A DNA stretch of 64,000 bases from Frigoribacterium sp. PhB116 (GCF_004364285.1 NZ_SOBE01000001.1:496001-560000); one strand, 5' to 3'. Counted from the stretch's first letter, positions 1-15,637 are shown. Notes: generated by a model from the letters alone, not told the origin. Translations and numbers: made by a program.

Positions 1-1460
1 AGCAGGCCGGCCGCCAGCATCACCGAGGGGTTCGACGTGTTGGTGCAGGACGTGATGGCCGCGATGGCGACCGCGCCGTGGTCGAGCGTGAACGAGGAGC
101 CGTCGTCGAGGGCGACCTGGGTCGGCTTCGACACCGTCGACGGGGCGTGCGAGGTGTGCGTGTGCGAGTGGGCGTGCGAGGACTCCTCGTCCTGCGCGGT
201 GAAGCCCACGGGGTCGGACGCCGGGAACGTGCCCTCGACCGCGGCGTCGACCATCGAGTGGTCCGTCGTGGCGTAGTTGTCGAGGTCGACCCCGAACTGG
301 CTCTTCGCGTTCGTCAGCTCGATGCGGTCCTGGGGACGCTTCGGCCCGGCGATCGACGGGACGACGGTCGCGAGGTCGAGCTCGAGGTACTCGCTGAAGA
401 CCGGCTCGACCGACGGGTCGTGCCAGAGGCCCTGGAGCTTCGCGTACTTCTCGACGAGCTCGATCTGCTCGTCGCTGCGGCCGGTGAGGCGCAGGTAGTC
501 GAGGGTGACGTCGTCGATCGGGAAGATCGCGGCCGTCGAGCCGAACTCGGGGCTCATGTTGCCGATCGTGGCGCGGTTCGCCAGGGGCACCTCGGCCACG
601 CCGTCGCCGTAGAACTCGACGAACTTGCCGACGACGCCGTGGCGACGCAGCTGCTGCGTGATCGTCAGCACCACGTCGGTCGCGGTGACGCCGGTCGGGA
701 TCGAGCCGCTGAGCTTGAAGCCCACCACCTTGGGGATGAGCATCGAGACGGGCTGGCCGAGCATGGCCGCCTCGGCCTCGATGCCGCCCACACCCCAGCC
801 GAGCACGCCGAGGCCGTTGACCATCGTCGTGTGCGAGTCGGTGCCGACGAGGGTGTCCGGGTAGGCCTGGAGGACCCCGCCGACCTCGCGGCTGTAGGTG
901 ACACGCGCGAGGTACTCGATGTTGACCTGGTGCACGATGCCCGTGCCCGGCGGCACGACCTTGAAGTCGTCGAAGGCCGTCTGGCCCCAGCGGAGGAACT
1001 GGTACCGCTCGCCGTTGCGCTCGTACTCGATCTCGACGTTGCGCTCGAGGGCGTCGGCCGAGCCGAACAGGTCGGCGATGACCGAGTGGTCGATCACGAG
1101 CTCGGCCGGGGCGAGGGGGTTGATCTTGGTGGGGTCGCCGCCGAGGGCCGAGACCGCCTCGCGCATCGTCGCGAGGTCGACGATGCAGGGCACCCCCGTG
1201 AAGTCCTGCATGACGACGCGCGCCGGCGAGAACTGGATCTCGGTGTCGGGCTCGGCGGTCGGCTGCCACGAGCCGAGCGCGCGGATCTGGTCGCCCGTGA
1301 CGTTCGCGCCGTCCTCGGTGCGGAGCAGGTTCTCGAGCAGGACCTTGAGGCTGAAGGGCAACTTCTGCGAGCCGTCCACCGCGTCGATGCGGTAGACCTC
1401 GTAGTCGGTGCCGCCGACCGTCAGGACGTCTTTCGAGCTGAAGCTGTTGATTGCAGACAC
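1..1460 (-). CDS. acnA: Aconitate hydratase, N-terminal half (truncated by window edge)
   Basis: Aconitase interconverts citrate and isocitrate in the TCA cycle through a [4Fe-4S] cluster. The visible 486 residues are roughly the first half of a protein that is usually about 900 residues. The last visible stretch reads [20 protein letters not shown], which carries the first cluster-ligand cysteine of the family motif; the other two ligands lie outside the window. The start is the GTG at 1460, giving [11 protein letters not shown], typical of the AcnA/IRP-type N terminus. It is read leftwards and is separated from the DUF3159 gene by 150 bases. The reading frame is intact. The AcnA type is clear from this N terminus and from the long N-terminal region before the cluster motif. 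Confidence 0.96.
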   Translation of the reverse strand, partial: MSAINSFSSKDVLTVGGTDYEVYRIDAVDGSQKLPFSLKVLLENLLRTEDGANVTGDQIRALGSWQPTAEPDTEIQFSPARVVMQDFTGVPCIVDLATMREAVSALGGDPTKINPLAPAELVIDHSVIADLFGSADALERNVEIEYERNGERYQFLRWGQTAFDDFKVVPPGTGIVHQVNIEYLARVTYSREVGGVLQAYPDTLVGTDSHTTMVNGLGVLGWGVGGIEAEAAMLGQPVSMLIPKVVGFKLSGSIPTGVTATDVVLTITQQLRRHGVVGKFVEFYGDGVAEVPLANRATIGNMSPEFGSTAAIFPIDDVTLDYLRLTGRSDEQIELVEKYAKLQGLWHDPSVEPVFSEYLELDLATVVPSIAGPKRPQDRIELTNAKSQFGVDLDNYATTDHSMVDAAVEGTFPASDPVGFTAQDEESSHAHSHTHTSHAPSTVSKPTQVALDDGSSFTLDHGAVAIAAITSCTNTSNPSVMLAAGL

Positions 1461-1610
1461 GTGCCGTCTCCCTTGCTGGACTTCGCCCTCATCATGACCC
1501 GACGACGAGGGACCGCACCAGCGAGGTCAGCCTAAGTCGCCGACGGACTGCGGGCGCATGTCGTCGAACTGTCTTGATGTCGAGACAAACCTAGCACCGG
1601 AGGCGGTGGG

Positions 1611-2399
1611 CTAGCTGACGGTGCCCTGCGCGTCGACGACATCGTCGCCGGAGGCGCGACCGCGGTAGACGGTCCGGACGAGCAACCACGTGACCCAGAG
1701 GAGGCCGGCGTAGAGGGGCACGCCCATGAGGAGCTTGAGGGTCGCGAGGGCGGTGATCTGCCCGCTCAGCAGGAGCGGGAGCTGCACCGCGAGGCGAGCC
1801 GCGAACAGCCCTGCCCACAGCCACGTGACCAGCACGAGGACGCGGCGCTTGGCACGGTCCTGCCGCCAGGCGCCTCCTTCGTTGGTGAGGAGGCCGACGA
1901 TGATGCCGACCAGGGGCCAGCGAACGGCGATGCTGACGACCATCGCCAGGAGCGAGATGGCGTTGATCACGATGCCGGGGACGAAGTTCCCCTCGGCCCG
2001 ACCGCTCAGCAGGGCGATGCCGGCCGACAGAGCGACGCCCAGCACGCCGGCGAGTGCCTGCGCGACCGGACCGCGCTGCACGGCGCGGGACACGACGAAG
2101 AGGGCGGCGAGGGCGACGGGGATCAGCACCGACGGCAGCAGCTGGCCGGTGATCGTGTAGACGACCACGAAGCCCAGGCCCGGCACGATCGACTCCGCCA
2201 GGCCGCGGACCCCGCCGATGGCAGTCAGGAGCGCGGAGGCGGTGGGCACCTCGCCGGGCGCCACCTGCCCGATGCCGGCCTTCTGCGCCGCGGCCCGCAG
2301 CTGGGCGGCCAACGAGACGCGCGGATCGTCGAGCGGCGACTCCTCGCCGGGCAGGGGTCGCTCGTCGTCGGGCCGGGCCGTCGCCCCGTCGTGCTCCAC
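1611..2399 (-). CDS. DUF3159 family membrane protein
   Basis: A 262-residue integral membrane protein of unknown function. A hydrophilic N terminus of about 60 residues is followed by alternating hydrophobic segments from about residue 70 (including LGFVVVYTITGQLLPSVLIP) to the C terminus, probably six membrane helices. The pattern matches the actinobacterial DUF3159 family. The start is the GTG at 2399. It lies 5 bases downstream of the DUF3710 gene, which itself overlaps dut, so the three form one operon. That gene order is widely conserved in Actinobacteria, but no biochemical role is known to me. Confidence 0.85.
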   Translation of the reverse strand: MEHDGATARPDDERPLPGEESPLDDPRVSLAAQLRAAAQKAGIGQVAPGEVPTASALLTAIGGVRGLAESIVPGLGFVVVYTITGQLLPSVLIPVALAALFVVSRAVQRGPVAQALAGVLGVALSAGIALLSGRAEGNFVPGIVINAISLLAMVVSIAVRWPLVGIIVGLLTNEGGAWRQDRAKRRVLVLVTWLWAGLFAARLAVQLPLLLSGQITALATLKLLMGVPLYAGLLWVTWLLVRTVYRGRASGDDVVDAQGTVS

Positions 2400-2404
2400 G
2401 AGGG

Positions 2405-3118
2405 TCAGGCCTGGTCGGCGGCGCCCGCGGACGCGTCGACCGCGCTCGGCTTGGGCATGCTGAGCGGGATGAGCTCGCGAGGAGGCATCGGGGTGGTGCC
2501 CCGGACGACGACGATGCTGCGGAACAGCTCCTCGATCTTCGCGGCGGCCTCGTCGTCGACGGTGGCGTCGCCGGCGATCACGCCGCGGAGGAACCAGCGC
2601 GGGCCGTCGACGCCGATGAACCTGGCGAGGCGCGTGCTGCCGGGGTCGCCGCCCATGAGCGGGATCTCGGCGCGGACCTCGGGGCCGAACGGGCCGTCGA
2701 CCTCGGTCGTCGTGCCGCCCTGCTTCTGGATCTGCTCGCTGATCTGCTCGCGGATCTCGTTCCAGAGGCCCGTCGTGCGGGGAGCCGCGAAGGGCTGCAC
2801 CTGCAGCGTCGACTTCGCGAAGTCGAGGCCGACCGCGACGACGCGCTTGCTGCCCTCCTCGACCTCGAGTCGCAGGTGCAGGCCGTCGCGCGGGACGATC
2901 TTGACGCCGCCGAGGTCGACGTACGGGCGGACAGGATTGGCCTCGGTCTCGTCGAGCGGGCCCTCGTCGGCCCGGTCGGCGGGCGCGGACTTCGAGTCGT
3001 CGAAGACCTCGACCTCGGCGTCGTCCAGGGCCTCGATGTCGACCTCGACGTCGGCCAGGTCGGCGGTCTCGACCTCGATCTCGGCCAGCTGCTGCGCCTC
3101 GCGCTTCGACTTCCTCAT
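2405..3118 (-). CDS. DUF3710 family protein
   Basis: A soluble 237-residue protein. Residues 1-60 are very acidic (repeated E, D and V, for example VEVDIEALDDAEVEVFDD); the rest is a globular domain with the DUF3710 signature VRPYVDLGGVKIVPRDGL followed by LRLEVEEGSKRVVAVGL. No enzymatic motif is visible. The ATG at 3118 overlaps the dut stop codon by 4 bases (ATGA), implying translational coupling. Function is unknown; the steady pairing with dut in Actinobacteria is the only hint. Confidence 0.85.
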   Translation of the reverse strand: MRKSKREAQQLAEIEVETADLADVEVDIEALDDAEVEVFDDSKSAPADRADEGPLDETEANPVRPYVDLGGVKIVPRDGLHLRLEVEEGSKRVVAVGLDFAKSTLQVQPFAAPRTTGLWNEIREQISEQIQKQGGTTTEVDGPFGPEVRAEIPLMGGDPGSTRLARFIGVDGPRWFLRGVIAGDATVDDEAAAKIEELFRSIVVVRGTTPMPPRELIPLSMPKPSAVDASAGAADQA

Positions 3119-3603
3119 GATGCGGTGCCTCCGGTGGTGTGTGCGTAGCCCGTCGAGCCGAAGCCGCCCGTGCCCCGGCTGCTCTCGGGCAGCTCGTCGA
3201 CGGGGACGAAGACGGCCCGGACGACGGGCACGACGACGAGCTGGGCGATCTTGTCGCCCACCTCGATCTGGTGGTCCGACTCGAGGTCGGTGTTCAGGAG
3301 CGTGACCTTGATCTCGCCGCGGTAGCCCGCGTCGACCGTGCCCGGGCTGTTCACGACGGTGATGCCGTGCTTGGCCGCCAGCCCGCTGCGCGGGACGACG
3401 AACGCCGCGTGGCCGTCAGGCAGCGCGATCGACACGCCGGTGCCGACCAGCGCCCGGTGGCCGGCCCGGAGGACGAGCGCCTCGGACGACAGGAGGTCTG
3501 CCCCCGCGTCGCCGGGGTGCGCGTACCGCGGGGCCAGGTCGTCCGGGGACGAGGAGGCGCCGGCTCGGTCGGCCGTGAAGAGGACGTCGAGGGTCGGGGT
3601 CAC
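3115..3603 (-). CDS. dut: dUTP diphosphatase
   Basis: Hydrolyses dUTP to dUMP and pyrophosphate, keeping uracil out of DNA and supplying dUMP for thymidylate synthesis. The 162 residues contain the trimeric dUTPase motifs in order: HPGDAGADL (motif 1), VPRSGLAAKHGI (motif 2), GTVDAGYRGEIKV (motif 3 with the catalytic Asp), and C-terminal RGTGGFGSTG (motif 5). The GTG start at 3603 is preceded by a TAGCCT hexamer 6 bases upstream, so the message is probably leaderless. It is the first gene of the dut-DUF3710-DUF3159 operon and is divergent from the DUF3093 gene, only 38 bases apart. Confidence 0.97.
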   Translation of the reverse strand: MTPTLDVLFTADRAGASSSPDDLAPRYAHPGDAGADLLSSEALVLRAGHRALVGTGVSIALPDGHAAFVVPRSGLAAKHGITVVNSPGTVDAGYRGEIKVTLLNTDLESDHQIEVGDKIAQLVVVPVVRAVFVPVDELPESSRGTGGFGSTGYAHTTGGTAS

Positions 3604-3609
3604 GTGTCG

Positions 3610-3615
3610 AGGCTA
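3610..3615 (-). promoter_or_regulatory. Candidate -10 of dut (leaderless)
   Basis: TAGCCT on the minus strand, 6 bases before the GTG of dut, places the transcript start at the start codon. The divergent DUF3093 promoter lies within 25 bases. Confidence 0.5.
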
Positions 3616-3629
3616 GTGCAGAAGTCTGG

Positions 3630-3635
3630 TCGAAT
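3630..3635 (+). promoter_or_regulatory. Candidate -10 of the DUF3093 gene (leaderless)
   Basis: TCGAAT followed by a 6-base spacer and ATG at 3642; no Shine-Dalgarno sequence can fit between them. Confidence 0.4.
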
Positions 3636-3641
3636 GGACCC

Positions 3642-4097
3642 ATGAACCCGTACCGCGAACGGCTCACGCCGCCGGCCACCGTCTTCGTCGCGACCGCCCT
3701 GGTCGTCCCCGCGACGCTGCTCGTCTTCCTGCCCATCGACCAGCTCGTCGGGGTCGTCGTGGCGGTCCTCTTCTACGCGGCCACGGTGCTCGCCCTCGTC
3801 TTCACCTCGCCGGTGCTCCGCATCGACGACGAGGGGTTCTCCGCCGGGCGCGCCCGTCTCTTCCCGCACGAGATCGGAGAGGTGCGGGGCTTCTCGGGAG
3901 CGGAGGCCACACAGCAGAGAGGGCCCCGGCTCGACGCGCGAGCCTGGACCCTCTTCCGTGGCTGGGTGAAGCCGGTGGTCAGGATCACCCTCACCGACGA
4001 GACGGATCCCGCACCCTACTGGTTGGTGTCGACGAGACGACCCGACGAGGTCGTCCGTCTCCTGGAGTCGCTCAGGCAGCGCACTCCCGGCAGATAG
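3642..4097 (+). CDS. DUF3093 family membrane protein
   Basis: A 151-residue protein of the actinobacterial DUF3093 family. Two adjacent hydrophobic segments (about residues 13-30 and 35-55) form a membrane hairpin, followed by a cytosolic PH-like domain with the family pattern LRIDDEGFSAGRARLFPHEIGEV. The ATG at 3642 has no ribosome site, in keeping with a leaderless message. Its 3' end overlaps the 3' end of the convergent DUF4193 gene by 26 bases. Function unknown. Confidence 0.85.
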   Translation: MNPYRERLTPPATVFVATALVVPATLLVFLPIDQLVGVVVAVLFYAATVLALVFTSPVLRIDDEGFSAGRARLFPHEIGEVRGFSGAEATQQRGPRLDARAWTLFRGWVKPVVRITLTDETDPAPYWLVSTRRPDEVVRLLESLRQRTPGR

Positions 4098-4365
4098 CGC
4101 CCAGCTTGGTCTCGTGGTCGAGCTGCGAGCGGTGCTTCACGAGGAAGCACTCGACGCAGGTGAACTCGTCGACCTGCGGGGGCAGGACGACGACGTCGAG
4201 GTCGAGGTCGGAGAGATCCTGGCCGGCGAGCTCGAACGAGCCCGGGTTGTCCGCGTCGTCGTCGATCACTCCGGTGGTCTTGTCGGGGGTGCGCTCCTTG
4301 AGCCCCTCGATCGACTCCGAGCCGTCGTCGTCGTTCTTGCGAGGTGCGTCGTAGTCGGTGGCCAT
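4072..4365 (-). CDS. DUF4193 family small zinc-finger-like protein
   Basis: A 97-residue acidic protein with a family-typical start MATDYDAPRK and a C-terminal pair of CxxC motifs (CVEC and CREC) that could bind one zinc ion. The last two thirds (DLSDLDLDVVVLPPQVDEFTC) match the DUF4193 family, conserved through Actinobacteria and often beside dut and sepH. The ATG at 4365 matches the family N terminus; an ATG two codons upstream (4371) has the better-placed GAAG ribosome site and may be the real start. It overlaps the convergent DUF3093 gene. Function unknown. Confidence 0.85.
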   Translation of the reverse strand: MATDYDAPRKNDDDGSESIEGLKERTPDKTTGVIDDDADNPGSFELAGQDLSDLDLDVVVLPPQVDEFTCVECFLVKHRSQLDHETKLGAICRECAA

Positions 4366-4577
4366 GCCCATCCAGTTCTTCAATAGTTCGTGTACCGAAG
4401 TTCGTGTACCGAATTCGGCGGGCACAGTTTGCATCACTCGTTGTCGAATAGCAAACCCGCCGAAGGGGCCTCTCGGCCGCTCTGGAGGAACTCGCGGCAC
4501 GCCCGATCCATTCCCGGGAACACGCCCCTGACGTGGGACGCTTCTGGCCAGGACACGACGGTGGAAAGGCGTGCGAG

Positions 4578-5759
4578 ATGCAGGATCTGAGGGTCATCGG
4601 GGTCGAGAGCGGAGCGCTCGTCGTCGCCGCCGACGGCGGTGCCGAGTACCGGCTCCCCGTCACCCCGTCGCTGAGGTCGCAGCTGCGCGCTGCGGCCCCC
4701 GACAGCACCCCGGTCGAGCGCAAGGCGCCGCCGCGCGAGATCCAGTCGCTCATCCGCTCCGGGCTCTCGCCCGAGCAGGCGGCGGAGCGCACGGGAGCGG
4801 ACCTCGCCTACGTCCGGCGCTTCGAGGGCCCCGTCCTCGCCGAGAGGTCGCACGCCCTGCGCACCGCCCTCGGCGTCGCCGTCACCGTCGCCTCCGACGT
4901 GCAGCCCGACGGCGACTCGTCCTCCTTCGGGGGCGTCATCGAGTCGCGCCTCGACACCGCCGCTGCGACCGACCGTCACTGGACCAGCTACAAGGACGCC
5001 GAGCACGGCTGGCTCGTCTCCGTCTCGTACGTGACGCAGGAGGTGTCGCGAGACGCCACCTGGCGCTTCGACCCCAAGGCCCTCTCCCTGGTCCCGCACG
5101 CCGGCGACGCCCGCACCCTCTCGCAGCACTCGGCCGACGTCGGCCCCCTCGTCCCGCGTCTCCGGGCCGTCGGCCTCCGCCCGGCAGACGACGAGCCCGT
5201 GACGGGGCGCTTCGACAGCGGCGCGTTCCTCGTCGAGCCCGAGGACGGGCACCTGGACGACGCGGCCCCGGACGAGCACCGTTCGGACCGCCCCGCAGCG
5301 GTCGCGCGACAGGACGTCCGCTCCCCCGCTTCCCTCGCGGCCACGAACCGCGACCCCGACGCCGCCGCCGGGGACCCGCACGCCCAGACCGCCGACCTGC
5401 TCGAGGCGCTCCGTCGACGCCGAGGCGAGCGCGAGGCGGCGCGCTTCTCCGACGACTCGTCGCGGGACGAGCTCGCCACAAGCTCCATCCGGGTCATCGA
5501 TGTGCCCCTCGACGACTTCGACCTGCCCGAGGGCGAGACGACGCCGCAGCCCCTCCTCCCTGGTGCTCCCTCGGCACAGGGAGACGGCGGGCAGCGCGCG
5601 CGCACCGTGGGACAGGCCCGCGGCGGTCGACGCCCGATGCCCGGACCGGACGGCGTCGTGCCCGGTCAGGGCGGCCCGAAGAAGGCCCGCGGCCGCGCGT
5701 CCATGCCGAGCTGGGACGAGATCGTCTTCGGAGCCCGCTCGGACGACGACCCCGCCTGA
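4578..5759 (+). CDS. sepH: Septation protein SepH
   Basis: SepH is an actinobacterial cell-division protein that binds FtsZ and promotes Z-ring assembly (known from Streptomyces). The 393 residues show the DUF3071 N-terminal domain with the start MQDLRVIGVESGALVV and a helix-turn-helix-like segment (SLIRSGLSPEQAAERTGADLAYV, about residues 57-79). A long disordered acidic and Pro-rich middle follows, then the conserved C-terminal tail motif MPSWDEIVFG at about residues 376-385. The ATG at 4578 has GGAAAGG upstream. It converges on a phosphodiesterase gene with a shared hairpin between them. Confidence 0.93.
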   Translation: MQDLRVIGVESGALVVAADGGAEYRLPVTPSLRSQLRAAAPDSTPVERKAPPREIQSLIRSGLSPEQAAERTGADLAYVRRFEGPVLAERSHALRTALGVAVTVASDVQPDGDSSSFGGVIESRLDTAAATDRHWTSYKDAEHGWLVSVSYVTQEVSRDATWRFDPKALSLVPHAGDARTLSQHSADVGPLVPRLRAVGLRPADDEPVTGRFDSGAFLVEPEDGHLDDAAPDEHRSDRPAAVARQDVRSPASLAATNRDPDAAAGDPHAQTADLLEALRRRRGEREAARFSDDSSRDELATSSIRVIDVPLDDFDLPEGETTPQPLLPGAPSAQGDGGQRARTVGQARGGRRPMPGPDGVVPGQGGPKKARGRASMPSWDEIVFGARSDDDPA

Positions 5760-5776
5760 CGCCCCGTCTGAGTCCT

Positions 5777-5797
5777 CGCGCGCACGACGTGCGCGCG
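5777..5797. terminator. Bidirectional hairpin between sepH and the phosphodiesterase gene
   Basis: A 9-bp stem CGCGCGCAC/GTGCGCGCG with a 3-base loop sits in the 40-base gap between convergent genes. Confidence 0.55.
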
Positions 5798-5799
5798 GA

Positions 5800-9564
<3,765 letters not shown>

Positions 9565-9593
9565 GGACGGCCCGCCAGCCCGGCCAGCTGCCG

Positions 9594-9627
9594 GGTGGCC
9601 AGATGCGTGGGGTGGCCAGATGCGCGG
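9594..9627. repeat. Two tandem 17-bp copies in the parC-parE gap
   Basis: GGTGGCCAGATGCG followed by TGG or CGG occurs twice head to tail with one mismatch, between the two convergent stop codons. The gap also holds long-range complementary blocks (GCCCGCCAG near 9569 and CTGGCGGGC near 9651) that could form the terminator stem. Confidence 0.6.
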
Positions 9628-9687
9628 GTCGGCCTGACCGCGTTCCGGCCTGGCGGGCGGTCTGGCCGCACGGGCGGTCAGCGCAGA

Positions 9688-11784
<2,097 letters not shown>

Positions 11785-12002
11785 GGTGTTCTCCTGACGC
11801 GAGGCAGAGCCGGCCGGCGGGAATTCCGGAGGCGGGGGTCTCGTTCCATCCTACGAGCGCCCACGGACAGTCCCGGGAGGCGCTCACCCCCCTCCGTCAC
11901 TACGCGATGAGCGAAATCGGCTCGGATCGCACCCGATACCCGGGAGCGCGTGTTTTGATGAGGTCTTCACATCCGCAGCACCACCGTCAGGAGGAGCATC
12001 AC

Positions 12003-12230
12003 ATGACTCAGATGGCCACCGACCACACCGCCGTCGACGAGCTCGGCTCCCGCTACCAGCTCTCCGCCGCCGACCGTTGCGACAGCTGCGGGGCCCAGGC
12101 CTATGTCCGCGTGACCATGGCGAGCGGCGAGCTGTTGTTCTGCGCGCACCACGGTGCCAAGGTCAAGGACAAGCTCCAGCCCACCGCAGTCGAGTGGCTG
12201 GACGAGAGCTCCAAGCTCCACGAGCACTGA
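12003..12230 (+). CDS. DUF7455 family small cysteine-containing protein
   Basis: A 75-residue protein with CDSCG and a later CAHH pair (Cys and His spaced as in a small zinc-binding knuckle), the pattern LSAADRCDSCGAQAYVRV, and a hydrophilic tail. It matches a family that lies beside sigA and parE in many Actinobacteria. The ATG at 12003 has GGAGGAG 6-7 bases upstream. Function is unknown; the metal site is an inference from residue spacing. Confidence 0.85.
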   Translation: MTQMATDHTAVDELGSRYQLSAADRCDSCGAQAYVRVTMASGELLFCAHHGAKVKDKLQPTAVEWLDESSKLHEH

Positions 12231-12277
12231 GCTCGACGACCACGAGATCGTCCGGGGAGCAGCACCCCGGCGGTACG

Positions 12278-12315
12278 ACGAAGGGCCCGCATCCTCACGG
12301 ATGCGGGCCCTTCGT
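12278..12315. terminator. Bidirectional terminator between the DUF7455 gene and gatD
   Basis: A perfect 17-bp stem (ACGAAGGGCCCGCATCC and its complement) with the 4-base loop TCAC, between convergent genes. Confidence 0.85.
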
Positions 12316-12337
12316 GTGTCCGGCGGCGGAGACCCGG

Positions 12338-13093
12338 TCACATGGCCTTGAACGACCGCTCGAGGTTCTCGCGGATGACGCGCTGCGACTGCTCGGCGTA
12401 CTCGTCGAGCTTCGCGTGCGCCTCCCCCGCGTGGTACGAGATGCTGCGACGCGTCAGCGCCGCGCGGAGCACCCGGTCGCTCAGCGCCGGGTTGAGGGGC
12501 AGCAACGGCCCCTTGAGCTGCGTGCCGAAGGAGGCGCCGCGCACGACGCCCTCGGCGCCGCCGGTCCCGTTGCCCCCGCCGTGCACCACACGGCCGAAGG
12601 CCTCGACGCCGGTGCCGAGCTCGAGGTGTGCGGCGTGGTCCTCGAAGCCGAAGAGGGTCAGCTCGTCCCCGCCGTAGGTCGTCGTCACCTGGAAGTAGTT
12701 CGTCCGGCGCGGGGCGCCGCGACGGACCGTGGCGTCGAAGAACCCGATGCCGGTGACGGTCTCGCCCTGCTCGGTGACGACGCCCCTGGTCAGCAGCTCC
12801 ATGCCGCCGCCGACCCCGATCACGGGGACGCCCGACGCGGCGAAGCCCTCGAGGGCCGGGACGAGGCGCTGGGCGTCGGCGCTCACCGAGCGGACCCCCG
12901 AGAGCGGGCCGTGCCCGAGGAGGACGACGTCGGCCACGGTGGGCACGTCGTCGCCGACCCGGTACTCCACGACCTCGGTCTCGAGGCCGGCGCGCCGCGC
13001 ACGGGCCACCAGCGTCGTGACGTTTCCCCGGTCGCCGCTGACCCCGAGCTGCTCGGGGTAGAGGTGGACGAGGCGGAGGGTGTCGGCGCTCAC
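12338..13093 (-). CDS. gatD: GatD-like glutamine amidotransferase subunit lacking catalytic Cys and His
   Basis: GatD normally hydrolyses glutamine and passes ammonia to MurT, which amidates the alpha-carboxyl of D-Glu in lipid II. The 251-residue protein has the class I GATase fold and family landmarks (LVHLYPEQLGVSGDRGN at the start; GPLLPLNPALSD near residue 196). The nucleophile motif, normally CGG, reads VIGVGGGMEL with Gly95 in place of Cys. The His motif, normally LHGP, reads LKGP with Lys194. The usual GGGQD-type loop reads GHGPL. No cysteine occurs anywhere. The frame is intact and the GTG start overlaps the murT stop by 4 bases. Glutaminase activity should be absent; see findings. 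Confidence 0.88.
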   Translation of the reverse strand: MSADTLRLVHLYPEQLGVSGDRGNVTTLVARARRAGLETEVVEYRVGDDVPTVADVVLLGHGPLSGVRSVSADAQRLVPALEGFAASGVPVIGVGGGMELLTRGVVTEQGETVTGIGFFDATVRRGAPRRTNYFQVTTTYGGDELTLFGFEDHAAHLELGTGVEAFGRVVHGGGNGTGGAEGVVRGASFGTQLKGPLLPLNPALSDRVLRAALTRRSISYHAGEAHAKLDEYAEQSQRVIRENLERSFKAM

Positions 13094-14349
13094 GCGGTCT
13101 TCTCCAGGTCGGGGTGGCCGAGGATGCGACGGGCCAGCATCATCTGCTCGTAGTTGGTCACGAAGTGCTTCGTGTGGTCGCGGGGCGAGGGCAGCGCGCG
13201 CATCAGCTTTATCGCCTTCGCGATGTCCTCCTCGATCACGTGCACGGGGATGCCCTCGTGCTCGAGGCGCAGGGCGAGCTGCCAGGCCTTGGCGCCCGCC
13301 AGCACGTCGACGTGGTCGAGGCGCGAGAAGTCGATGTCGTAGATCCACGAGATGTCGGGCGTGCCCTCGTCGATCGCGAGCATGACCTGCTCGGCGCCCT
13401 GCGGCAGTGCGTCGAGGTTCAGCTGCAGGCTGGCCGCGTTCTTGAACATGATGAACTCGGCCTCGTCGGCGCCGAGCGACATGCGCTCGCCCCGACCGTA
13501 GGCCGGCTTCATCGTGTCGAAGGCACGAGCCACCGCCTCCTGGTCGACGGGCTCGCCGAGCACGACCGACGCGGTCTGCAGGGCCGCCGCCGCGTCGACG
13601 GCGTAGTGCAGCCCGCGGGCGGGGAGCCGCACGTCGACGGTGGTCTCGCCGACCCGGATGCTCGCGCGGTCGCCGTCCATCGCGACGACCTCGGCCTCGA
13701 CGGGACGGGTGGAGTCCGCCTCGCGGGAGAAGTCGTTCGCGTTCTGCAGCCCGTTGGGCGCGGCAGCGACGACGTCGGGGGCGGCGCCGAAGCGCGTGAC
13801 CGTCTGACCGGGCTTCGCTTCGTAGGGGGCGAGGTGCTGGTCGTCGCGGTTCGTCACGACGGCGCGCGTGGCCAGGGCCGCGGTGTCCGTCATCATCGTG
13901 CCGACGCGCTCGGTCTCGAAGAAGCGGTAGAGCTGGTCGACCTGCACGTTGAGCATGAGCACGGTCGACGGGTGCAGCGATCGGGTCAGCTCGACCGCGA
14001 AGGCCTCGTCGACCTCGATCACGCCGATGTCGTGCTTCACGCGGCCGAACGGCGTCACCTCGCGGAGGAACGCCGAGGCGATGCCCTGCGGGAGGTTGGC
14101 GCCGGTGGGGTTCGTGAAGACGCGGAGGCCGTTGGCCCGGAGCGTCTCGGTCAGCATCATCGTGGTCGTCGACTTGCCGTTCGAGCCGAGGACGAAGACG
14201 ACGCCCTGCTCGAACTGCGACGAGACGTGGGTGAGGAAGTCGGGCGCCAGCGCGAGGACTGTGCGGCCCGGGTAGGCCGAGCCGCCGCCGCGGAGGCGGG
14301 CGACCGCACGGACGAGCCGGCCCGCCAGGACGGGCACGAGGTATCGCAC
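13090..14349 (-). CDS. murT: MurT-like Mur ligase without the Cys4 zinc ribbon
   Basis: A 419-residue Mur-ligase-fold protein: P-loop GSNGKSTTT (residues 55-63), the central-domain acidic motif EVDEAF (112-117), LNVQVDQLYRF (133-143) in place of the usual LNIFRDQLDRY, and the C-terminal DISWIYDIDF (332-341) with the Asp that matches the family catalytic Asp. Classical MurT has four zinc-binding cysteines in the central domain; the matching stretch (about 170-210) has none and the protein has no cysteine at all. It follows sigA by 4 bases and overlaps gatD by 4, so sigA-murT-gatD is one transcription unit. It probably acts on D-Glu of a peptidoglycan precursor, but the amine donor may differ from ammonia. 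Confidence 0.88.
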   Translation of the reverse strand: MRYLVPVLAGRLVRAVARLRGGGSAYPGRTVLALAPDFLTHVSSQFEQGVVFVLGSNGKSTTTMMLTETLRANGLRVFTNPTGANLPQGIASAFLREVTPFGRVKHDIGVIEVDEAFAVELTRSLHPSTVLMLNVQVDQLYRFFETERVGTMMTDTAALATRAVVTNRDDQHLAPYEAKPGQTVTRFGAAPDVVAAAPNGLQNANDFSREADSTRPVEAEVVAMDGDRASIRVGETTVDVRLPARGLHYAVDAAAALQTASVVLGEPVDQEAVARAFDTMKPAYGRGERMSLGADEAEFIMFKNAASLQLNLDALPQGAEQVMLAIDEGTPDISWIYDIDFSRLDHVDVLAGAKAWQLALRLEHEGIPVHVIEEDIAKAIKLMRALPSPRDHTKHFVTNYEQMMLARRILGHPDLEKTA

Positions 14350-14353
14350 GGGC

Positions 14354-15637
<1,284 letters not shown>

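Noticed and set aside
13094-13348. A longer gatD start at 13348
   Set aside because: It would overlap murT by over 250 bases; the GTG at 13093 gives the exact family start.
12338-14349. murT-gatD as decaying pseudogenes
   Set aside because: Both frames are complete, overlap by 4 bases, keep the fold motifs and lie in the sigA operon; the losses are confined to catalytic and metal residues.
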